Shown: positions 1-5,126 of the stretch, one piece after another
Numbering within the stretch: the first letter of the stretch is position 1
Layout: the number at the start of each line of letters is the position of its first letter
Assembly: GCA_964352225.1 (NCBI GenBank)
Contig: CAYGRM010000336.1
Coordinates: 1-7,420, forward strand
DNA from: CAJQQY01 sp964352225
Lineage (GTDB): Bacteria; Bacteroidota; Bacteroidia; Chitinophagales; Saprospiraceae
Direction: 5' to 3'
DNA length: 7,420 nt
The notes under the pieces: model-generated
Databases searched by the model: none
Told to the model about the DNA's origin: nothing
The model's input: the letters and a program-made list of their open reading frames with translations, nothing else
Program-made: the position numbers and the translations under genes

Positions 1-28
1 ATCTAAAAGCGAGTGCAAAAGTAATTCA

Positions 29-58
29 TTTGTTTCTTAAAAACAAAGCTTTTTCTTT
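29..58 (+). terminator. Weak AT-rich intrinsic-terminator-like hairpin
   Basis: A perfect 7-bp inverted repeat (TTTGTTT at 29-35, AAACAAA at 41-47) with a 5-base loop is followed by GC and then a T-rich tract at 50-58. This has the layout of a plus-strand intrinsic terminator and could end a gene lying to the left of the window. The stem has only one G-C pair, so it is weak and may be chance in such AT-rich DNA. Confidence 0.25.
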
Positions 59-73
59 TAATTTTTATTTTCA

Positions 74-107
74 AAATTTGTAACTCATTGATAATCAGTT
101 AAAATTT
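74..107. repeat. 11-bp imperfect dyad in the leader region
   Basis: AAATTT (74-79) and TAACT (81-85) pair with AGTTA (97-101) and AAATTT (102-107). This gives an 11-bp stem with one bulged G at 80 and an 11-base loop, CATTGATAATC. No T tract follows, so it is not a terminator. It lies about 100 bases upstream of the proposed promoter of the gene at 289. A second perfect 9-bp inverted repeat, TTTTTGATG (134-142) with CATCAAAAA (160-168), lies between them. Either could be a protein-binding site or an mRNA hairpin; no function can be assigned. Confidence 0.3.
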
Positions 108-205
108 CGCACATTAATTTTCAACAGACGTGATTTTTGATGTTTTTTTCTCACTTTTTCATCAAAAAACTTCTCAAAAGTTTTATTCTAACTCTTCCAT
201 TTATT

Positions 206-238
206 TTTGGGAAAAGAGAATTCTTTGTTTTATCTTTA
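206..238 (+). promoter_or_regulatory. Candidate Bacteroidota promoter for the Cys-cluster gene
   Basis: TTTG at 206-209 is followed after 21 bases by TATCTTTA at 231-238. That matches the phylum's TAnnTTTG -7 element except for the last base. The spacing fits the known TTTG / TAnnTTTG arrangement. Transcription would begin near 244, leaving a leader of about 45 bases before the ATG at 289. In AT-rich DNA such matches arise by chance, so this is a moderate call. Confidence 0.4.
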
Positions 239-288
239 AATAACAACTTAATAGCACCACTACAAACATATACTTTACCTTACATACC

Positions 289-1059
289 ATGAAAAACGAA
301 GAAAATTTCATCCCTGGAATTTATAATTATTGCGACCGCTGGTGCGAAAGATGTCCATTTTCTAACCAATGTCGGAGCTTTCAAGCCAATCCTGCCCAAG
401 GGGAACACAGCCAAGATTTCGAAGCTGAATATTTTTTAGATTCGCTACAGGGGAGTTTGCAAGATGCCGTTTTATTACTGGAGCAAGCTGCTGAGGAACG
501 AGGATTGGATTGGGATGAAATTCAAGAAGCTGCTGAAAATTTTGAAGAAGACGAACCCGAGTTAACCTCTTCTCAATTAAAATTAAAAAAGCGAAGTCAA
601 GAATATTACGAACTGGCAGGTACTTGGCTCGATTCCAATAAACATTTGATTTCCCAAAAAGAAGAAGAAATTCAGTATAAAAATGATTTGGGGATTGATG
701 TAGAGCAGGAAGTAGATGAACTTAATGATGCATTAGATTCAATTTATCATTTTCTCTTTTTTATACATACTAAAATTGATCGTGCTCTCGATGGGCTGCA
801 TGATGATTGGATGCTCGAAGAATATCCTATCCAAAATGATGCTAACGGAACAGCCAAAATCACTTTGATTGCCGTAGAACAAACGATCACAGCATGGGAA
901 GTTATTCGCCAACAAATGCCCGATGCAGAAGATGATGTTTTGGATATTTTGGTAATTCTTTCGAAAATATCAAAAGGATTGAAAAATGAATTTCCTTTGT
1001 CAAAAAAATTCAAAAGACCTGGTTTTGATGAATTGGTAAGTGCTACTTCAGACAGGTGA
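289..1059 (+). CDS. Conserved-type hypothetical protein with N-terminal four-cysteine cluster
   Basis: This is a 256-residue, acidic, mostly helical protein with no signal peptide or membrane segment, so it is probably cytoplasmic. Near the N-terminus, cysteines 15, 19, 22 and 28 form C-x3-C-x2-C-x5-C inside an aromatic, charged context (NYCDRWCERCPF). This spacing suits binding of zinc or an iron-sulfur cluster. CxxxCxxC is also the radical-SAM spacing, but nothing else in the short, helical protein supports that fold. Further along are predicted helices (about 95-170 and 190-232), a motif around 178-190 (EEYPIQNDANGTAK), and a C-terminus ending in SDR. Histidines 154 and 160 and acidic residues 172-178 could be extra metal ligands, but that is speculative. 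The ATG at 289 is the first in frame, and the Cys motif lies close behind it, which supports this start. It looks monocistronic. The family seems familiar from Bacteroidota, but I cannot name it or give a function. A short relic of what seems to be a paralogue ends at 3304. Confidence 0.85.
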   Translation: MKNEENFIPGIYNYCDRWCERCPFSNQCRSFQANPAQGEHSQDFEAEYFLDSLQGSLQDAVLLLEQAAEERGLDWDEIQEAAENFEEDEPELTSSQLKLKKRSQEYYELAGTWLDSNKHLISQKEEEIQYKNDLGIDVEQEVDELNDALDSIYHFLFFIHTKIDRALDGLHDDWMLEEYPIQNDANGTAKITLIAVEQTITAWEVIRQQMPDAEDDVLDILVILSKISKGLKNEFPLSKKFKRPGFDELVSATSDR

Positions 1060-1079
1060 GAAAAAATAACAACCATCGC

Positions 1080-1115
1080 AAAAAAAGACCTTTGCAATAA
1101 TAATATTGCAAAGGT
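1080..1115 (-). terminator. Strong intrinsic terminator, minus-strand orientation
   Basis: A perfect 12-bp inverted repeat (ACCTTTGCAATA at 1088-1099, TATTGCAAAGGT at 1104-1115) has a 4-base loop. Seven A residues at 1080-1086 precede it on the plus strand, so on the minus strand the stem is followed by C and then seven U, a classic intrinsic terminator. On the plus strand no U run follows, so it is poorly oriented to end the gene at 289-1059. It may still act there as a 3'-end-stabilising hairpin. No annotated minus-strand gene reads into it, which points to an unannotated transcript to the right. Confidence 0.6.
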
Positions 1116-1217
1116 TCCATAACTAACACACGCCCTTATTCTTAATTATTCTTATAAGTCTAATAGTTTTTATTGGTCTATAATCCATTTGCTAAATATC
1201 AAAAGGATATTAGCCGT

Positions 1218-1298
1218 CTATATTTTGTCAATATGCAGCAAATGATTATTTGCATTATTAATTATATTTACAAGTAGCACTAAAGGTGCTTCACTCAT
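1218..1298 (-). CDS. Possible 26-codon minus-strand small ORF
   Basis: On the minus strand an ATG at 1298-1296 opens a 26-codon frame beginning MSEAPLVLLVN and ending at TAG (1220-1218). A purine-rich stretch (AGGAAGG on the minus strand) lies roughly a dozen bases upstream. A TAnnTTTG match lies at 1348-1341, and the strong minus-strand terminator at 1115-1080 would end the transcript. Position and signals are coherent, but the peptide is AT-biased and resembles nothing I recognise. It may simply be a chance frame within a structured RNA. Confidence 0.15.
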   Translation of the reverse strand: MSEAPLVLLVNIINNANNHLLHIDKI

Positions 1299-1327
1299 CT
1301 TAAAAAGCGCCACCTTCCTATTTTTTT
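1283..1327 (+). terminator. Weak plus-strand terminator-like element
   Basis: AAGGTGCT (1283-1290) can pair with AG and CACCTT (1306-1307 and 1311-1316), with a three-base bulge at 1308-1310. After CCTA the sequence runs into seven T at 1321-1327. The imperfect stem and 15-base loop make it a marginal intrinsic terminator. It could end a plus-strand transcript from the structured gap or readthrough from the gene at 289. Confidence 0.3.
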
Positions 1328-1340
1328 GAACTACAGAGTA

Positions 1341-1348
1341 CAAATGTA
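1341..1348 (-). promoter_or_regulatory. Minus-strand -7 promoter-element match
   Basis: The plus-strand bases CAAATGTA read TACATTTG on the minus strand, a full match to the Bacteroidota -7 element TAnnTTTG. The nearest plausible -33 element (CAAA at 1374-1377, TTTG on the minus strand) is 25 bases away, wider than the usual spacing. If used, transcription would start near 1336 and run left about 255 bases to the terminator at 1115-1080. Confidence 0.25.
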
Positions 1349-1525
1349 AAAGATAATCAAAAGGTATGCAGAACAAAAAATTAAAGAAAAAAGAAGTTCA
1401 ATTTTGTTTTTCTTAATAAACGATACGCGTAACTTGCTGATTTACAACCACTTAACTATCTAACACATTACTCATAATTAGAATCCAAGCTAAGCAACAG
1501 ATAAAATAAAAAATATAAACTACGT

Positions 1526-3070
1526 ATGATTTCTCTATTTAATCTCATTAAGAAACTTAAACCTTCCGAAAAAAGATACTTCAATATGTATATCCATGCT
1601 AATACCAAGGAAGATACCAGTAAGTACTATGAAATTTTTACCGCCATTTCCAATCAGACGGAGTATGATGATTTATCGCTTGCCGAAAGCCTTGGTTACC
1701 AATCAAATTCTAATAGTTTAACTGCCAATAAGAACTATCTTTTCCAATTAATTTTAAAATCACTAAGGAGTTATTACTACAATCCTAGTTCTGAAAACAT
1801 CTACATACTTGGGTTACTTATGGATACGGAATTATTGTTCCAAAAAAAAATCTATAAACCTTGCTATAAGATTATCCAAAAAATTCAAAAAATATGCGCA
1901 GAAAAAAACTTAGTTGAATATCAGGTTATCGCAAATGCTTGGGAAATAAAAGTTGCGATGTATGTTTTCAAATTAGAAGAATATTGGAATCAACTTAATC
2001 TAATCCTAGATCGAGCCTTCAAAAGTTCACAGAGTTTGGATTCAAAAATTGTTTTATTGGGGTTATATAAACAAGCCCAATCACATAATATGATTTATGG
2101 TGTTTTAAAAAACAAGGAAGCGCTCATTAAATTCAAGCAATTATCACGACATCCTATGCTTCAAAACTATGATTTCAGTAAACCTAATGAGCCAGCAATT
2201 TATTATCATCTCTTCTTTATTACTTATTACATTGGTTTACGGAATCTTGATCAACAACTAATTTGGAATAAAAAACTAAACCTCTTTTTCGAAAAGCATC
2301 CCCTACTTAAATCTATATACTTAGATTTATATGTCGAAGCCAAGGCGCTTTGTATTTTTAACTTATTGGAATTAAGGGATTTTCAAAATTTTTCAATAGA
2401 GTTGGAAAATTTCAAACAAATTAAAATTCCAGTAACCTCTTCTCATATCTACCATTTTTGGAACTCTGAGTATTTGTATCTGAGATCTTATTCTTTCACT
2501 ATGACAGGTGAGTTCGATACCATCCTCAAAGAATTGAAAATGCCTATTGAATCTTACTATAAAAATATGCGAACCTCCATGAAAAGCAAAAATGAAATAT
2601 GGATGGTTGGTAATCTTTCTTGGGCATATTTGGGGATAGGAGAATTAGAAAAAGCACTTCATTGGGCGACATCAACCATTCAATTGATTGATAAAAACAC
2701 CCAAGTCGATCTATACATTATTTTTAGAAGTGTGGAATTAATTATCCATTACCAAATGGGAAATTCGAGTGTAGTCAGTTCAATTACAACCTCCTTAAGG
2801 CGTTACATTAATTCCAAAAACAAGATGAATCTTTTTGAGGATTATAATCTCCGATTCTTCAAAAAAGCCTCCAAATCACTTAATATTAAAAGCGAGCAAA
2901 AGGAAATATTGAAAGAATTAAAGGCGGATATTCTTAAAATAAATGAAGATGATTTAAAAAAATCTATCATCCAACCTGACAGAGTTTTGTTTTGGATTGA
3001 AAGTCAATTATCTGGCAAAACGCTTAAAGAATGTATAGCTGAATACAAAAAGAATATGCAAAAATTCTAA
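1526..3070 (+). CDS. Helical TPR-like repeat protein of unknown function
   Basis: This is a 514-residue protein without a signal peptide or clear membrane segment, rich in K, N, I, L and Y and apparently helical throughout. The N-terminus (SLFNLIKKLKPSEKRYF, residues 3-19) and the block at about 64-84 (LTANKNYLFQLILKSLRSYYY) resemble the opening of a family of large uncharacterised proteins that I associate with Saprospiria and Flavobacteriia; I know no function for it. The middle consists of paired amphipathic helices, and residues about 358-390 (NLSWAYLGIGELEKALHWA) read like a tetratricopeptide unit. This suggests a protein-binding solenoid. The C-terminus carries FWIESQLSGK (489-498). The ATG at 1526 is the first in frame and precedes the conserved-looking opening immediately. 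The gene stands alone after a long structured gap and converges on the lipoprotein gene, with no clear terminator between them. A scaffold or regulatory role is only a guess. Confidence 0.85.
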   Translation: MISLFNLIKKLKPSEKRYFNMYIHANTKEDTSKYYEIFTAISNQTEYDDLSLAESLGYQSNSNSLTANKNYLFQLILKSLRSYYYNPSSENIYILGLLMDTELLFQKKIYKPCYKIIQKIQKICAEKNLVEYQVIANAWEIKVAMYVFKLEEYWNQLNLILDRAFKSSQSLDSKIVLLGLYKQAQSHNMIYGVLKNKEALIKFKQLSRHPMLQNYDFSKPNEPAIYYHLFFITYYIGLRNLDQQLIWNKKLNLFFEKHPLLKSIYLDLYVEAKALCIFNLLELRDFQNFSIELENFKQIKIPVTSSHIYHFWNSEYLYLRSYSFTMTGEFDTILKELKMPIESYYKNMRTSMKSKNEIWMVGNLSWAYLGIGELEKALHWATSTIQLIDKNTQVDLYIIFRSVELIIHYQMGNSSVVSSITTSLRRYINSKNKMNLFEDYNLRFFKKASKSLNIKSEQKEILKELKADILKINEDDLKKSIIQPDRVLFWIESQLSGKTLKECIAEYKKNMQKF

Positions 3071-3217
3071 CCAAAACAGGGTTCGATTCATTCGTAATTT
3101 CAGGTTGAGATGATTACCACCAGGCTCTCACAATGATTATTGTTCACCCAATATTTAAAGAAAAAACTCCAAAGCATATATTCATGCTAAAGTTAAAACC
3201 TTACATTCGATCAATAA

Positions 3218-3304
3218 GATGTTGTAGAGATGGAATTTCATATAAGGAAAGATTTGTCCTCCATTAGACTTGACAAAATGGTTAGAGCTGCTTCGGATCG
3301 GTAA
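3218..3304 (+). pseudogene. Relic of the C-terminus of a paralogue of the 289-1059 gene
   Basis: After a stop at 3215-3217 this frame reads 28 codons to TAA at 3302-3304. Its last 23 codons align without a gap, stop to stop, with the end of the 256-residue protein: 9 of 23 residues are identical (E, F, K, D, V, A, S, D, R), with several conservative pairs such as L/M and F/L. The endings are VRAASDR here and VSATSDR there. Several matching codons differ only synonymously (GAC/GAT, GTT/GTA, TCG/TCA, CGG/AGG), as expected of long-diverged coding copies rather than recent duplication. No upstream frame continues the match, so this looks like a truncated 3' remnant. An ATG at 3230 would permit a 24-residue peptide, but that is unlikely to be a gene. 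It ends 10 bases from the stop of the convergent lipoprotein gene. Confidence 0.45.
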
Positions 3305-3314
3305 TTTTTTTCCT

Positions 3315-4685
3315 TTACATATTGAGCGGTACGATCATAATCCGATTAATCCCGCCTGTAGATGTACCGTAACTCAACAGTAAATTATCTCCATCGTAAA
3401 ATAATTCATACCATTCTACTATGCTGAGATTATGCCTGAGCCTCCAACTATCCAACAACTCAATGTCTGGAAATGAATATTTATCAATACTTCTCAAATC
3501 ATCAGCATTTGGGAATAATGAATGATCATCTATAGTCATTAAAGCCGATTCATTTTCAAAAAAAACAGAACTATAACTCGTCCCTCTATCACTAAGCGTA
3601 TCATATATTGAATTAAATATAGTTCCATTCTTTTCATAAATGGTTCCATTAGAATTAGGTATAAAATAATTCCTATCCGTAGAATAACCAATCTTTGGAA
3701 GTACATTACTTGGGAAATAGGTGATCGAAGATTCTGAATCGAACTCCCAAGTTGGAGAAAAAAAATAATCAACAAACCCTCCATTCCTGATTCCATCTGA
3801 ATAAATCATTCTAATCGTATTCTCTGTTTCTGAAATAAAACCAAGACTTTTATGATAAACATCAGAGCAAGCACAACTAGCATTACCGATCTCTGATCCA
3901 CTCAATCTATCAAATACCTTTAAAGATTCTGACCAATCTTTGGCAATCACAATCACTCCTTCCCTGTCCGTATTAATGGCTTTTATTCTTCCATATCCAG
4001 TAGTAAATGTTTCGATATAATTTAGATTCATTGCGTCTAAAATAATTATTTCGTCGTCATTAGCCCCTTGAGGAATCAGATAAATTTCATCTTGCCCATT
4101 AATTTTTCCATATGAAAAAAGACCATCATAAAACAATGATGGCAATTCTGTTGCAGCTACAAGTTCCCTTGATTGGTAATCATAAGCAAACAAACTATCA
4201 ATATCTATAAAGTAGATTAATCTTAAATCAGGATGATGAAAAACTTCTATATTAGAATTTTGTGTTGATGTAAAAATTAATTTTTCATCAAAAGAAACCT
4301 CGACTTCATTACTCGCAATATAGCGATCGCTTAATTTGATAAATACTCGATAATATAATTTCGTCTGCTCAGACAAGACTAACTCCCTCCACGCTGAATT
4401 CGAACTTGAGGTCTCTTGGTGTACGATCTTATTAATTTCTGAATTGGATGCAGAAGATAAAAATGGATCTAAATTAACTGGAATTGGCTCCTTAGATCTA
4501 ACAATAATATATTGCTGAAAATCAGAAATATTCACCTCCGTCCAAGAATGGTACAATTGGAATCCATCTTGAGTTATTGAAAATTCAAACTCCTGCAAAG
4601 GCGTTTCTTGATCGTCATTTTTGCAACTAAAAAAAGAAGAAAGAGTAAGTAGGAAAAAAAGAAAAGGAGTAATCTTAGAATTCAT
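3315..4685 (-). CDS. Predicted surface lipoprotein, FN3-like plus beta-propeller-like
   Basis: This 456-residue protein starts with a lipoprotein signal: a lysine at 4, a hydrophobic core rich in F and L (7-19), and Cys21 after SFFS. The lipobox is loose (Phe at -3 and -2), but such looseness occurs in Bacteroidota. The residues after the cysteine, KNDDQE, resemble the acidic export signal that sends Bacteroidota lipoproteins to the cell surface. Residues about 31-131 look like one fibronectin-III-type domain (SWTEVNISDFQQYIIVRS, then YYRVFIKL near 111-117). From about 135 to the end, short beta strands recur with phrases such as LFAYDYQS, IIILDAMN and LKVFDRLSG, typical of a beta-propeller of the WD40/NHL kind, though I cannot count the blades. 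Cys271 and Cys273 (CACSD) may be disulfide-bonded. There is no catalytic motif. A role in binding or adhesion at the surface is inference. The gene stands alone, is convergent with the gene at 1526, and has gene debris on both sides. Confidence 0.85.
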   Translation of the reverse strand: MNSKITPFLFFLLTLSSFFSCKNDDQETPLQEFEFSITQDGFQLYHSWTEVNISDFQQYIIVRSKEPIPVNLDPFLSSASNSEINKIVHQETSSSNSAWRELVLSEQTKLYYRVFIKLSDRYIASNEVEVSFDEKLIFTSTQNSNIEVFHHPDLRLIYFIDIDSLFAYDYQSRELVAATELPSLFYDGLFSYGKINGQDEIYLIPQGANDDEIIILDAMNLNYIETFTTGYGRIKAINTDREGVIVIAKDWSESLKVFDRLSGSEIGNASCACSDVYHKSLGFISETENTIRMIYSDGIRNGGFVDYFFSPTWEFDSESSITYFPSNVLPKIGYSTDRNYFIPNSNGTIYEKNGTIFNSIYDTLSDRGTSYSSVFFENESALMTIDDHSLFPNADDLRSIDKYSFPDIELLDSWRLRHNLSIVEWYELFYDGDNLLLSYGTSTGGINRIMIVPLNM

Positions 4686-4856
4686 TTTGATATATTTTCA
4701 ATAAAGATAAAATCTTTTCTACATTCAAAAAATCTTTATTTAAACCGATAAAAAGCAAAAGCATCAAAACACTTCGACGTAATAAACCATCAACTATTTT
4801 CTTAAACAGCTCAATCAATTCTGTCTATTGACTAACAATTAAAGCAACGATTCCAA

Positions 4857-4952
4857 TTAATAATCCCTCTTCCTCCATCCCCTCCAATCATCCATAAAGT
4901 CAATATCATTTTGAAACTTATGCGGCAGCTCAAAACAATTGTCAACTAAAAT
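4857..4952 (-). pseudogene. Start-less coding-like tail of an unidentified protein
   Basis: On the minus strand, 31 codons lie between a stop at 4955-4953 and TAA at 4859-4857. The frame lacks a start codon near its beginning; its only ATG leaves just 12 residues. Its composition is strikingly protein-like compared with the AT-rich surroundings: CFELPHKF, then NDIDFMDDW, then RGWRKRDY to the stop, with two Trp, Pro, His and mixed charges. This looks like the 3' end of a decayed gene whose upstream part was deleted or has drifted out of frame. I do not recognise the family. It lies just upstream of the lipoprotein gene on the same strand and could also be a chance frame. Confidence 0.35.
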
Positions 4953-5048
4953 TTACTATTCCATTATATCCTAAGATTTAAAGCCTTAAATATAAAATTA
5001 TATTTTTCATGCATTTTTTTCTTAAAACCTTCAAGCCTCCTTTTTGTT

Positions 5049-5065
5049 ATAGTTCCCGTAACTAT
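5049..5065. promoter_or_regulatory. Dyad ATAGTT-N5-AACTAT upstream of the isomerase promoter
   Basis: ATAGTT (5049-5054) and AACTAT (5060-5065) form a perfect 6-bp inverted repeat around CCCGT. It lies 17 bases left of the -7 element at 5083, so it overlaps or adjoins the expected -33 zone. That is a suitable place for a repressor or activator site. The symmetry is short and could be chance. Confidence 0.3.
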
Positions 5066-5082
5066 TTGTCACCACAAAGACA

Positions 5083-5090
5083 TACCTTTG
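5083..5090 (+). promoter_or_regulatory. -7 promoter element for the isomerase gene
   Basis: TACCTTTG fully matches the Bacteroidota -7 consensus TAnnTTTG. It would place the transcript start near 5096 and give a leader of about 31 bases to the ATG at 5127. The only nearby TTTG (5065-5068) is just 14 bases upstream, shorter than usual, so the -33 element is poor and the promoter may need an activator. Confidence 0.5.
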
Positions 5091-5126
5091 TATGGCATTC
5101 ATTAGCAGGCATTTTATACAAAAACA

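Larger units (their letters stand above)
1060..1525. other. 466-base structured intergenic region
   Basis: No long reading frame occurs here. The region holds, in order: a strong hairpin with a minus-strand U tract (1080-1115); a predicted three-way junction (1186-1244); a weak plus-strand terminator-like element (1283-1327); and a minus-strand TAnnTTTG match (1341-1348). The junction has an outer 8-bp stem CATTTGCT/AGCAAATG at 1186-1193/1237-1244. It encloses hairpins AATATC/GATATT (1195-1200/1206-1211) and ATATT/AATAT (1220-1224/1230-1234). Bases 1349-1525 are A-rich leader with no clear promoter that I can identify for the gene at 1526. The gap could carry a small RNA or be regulatory DNA. 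Confidence 0.4.
4686..5126. other. Divergent intergenic region, 441 bases
   Basis: This gap separates the leftward lipoprotein gene from the rightward isomerase gene. It contains a minus-strand coding-like tail (4857-4952), an AT-only hairpin (AAATATA/TATATTT at 4988-4994/4999-5005), a 6-bp dyad (5049-5065) and a good -7 promoter element for the isomerase (5083-5090). I found no convincing minus-strand promoter for the lipoprotein gene. Confidence 0.5.

Noticed and set aside
747..1097. 116-codon minus-strand open frame
   Set aside because: It lies almost wholly antisense to the well-supported gene at 289-1059, starts with TTG inside the terminator hairpin and has no recognisable protein features.
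3073..3108. Second possible copy of the gene-1 tail (K-T-G-F-D-S-F-V-I-S-G-stop)
   Set aside because: It resembles the KRPGFDELV...stop ending of the 256-residue protein only if a two-codon gap is allowed. The match is too short and weak to call.
3133..3267. 44-codon plus-strand frame starting MIIVHPIFKEK
   Set aside because: It has no recognisable motif and runs in a different frame through the relic that matches the first gene; probably chance.
3539..3796. 85-codon minus-strand open frame
   Set aside because: It is an alternative frame within the lipoprotein gene on the same strand, with low-complexity hydrophobic composition; a shadow.
4675..4764. 29-codon minus-strand frame (MLLLFIGLNKDF...) overlapping the lipoprotein start
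   Set aside because: It could be a translationally coupled leader, but it is AT-biased, has no ribosome site or recognisable sequence, and its overlap with the ATG can be chance.
4988..5005. AT-only hairpin AAATATA/TATATTT followed by T residues
   Set aside because: Pure A/T stems of 7 bp are expected by chance in this composition and are too weak for a terminator.
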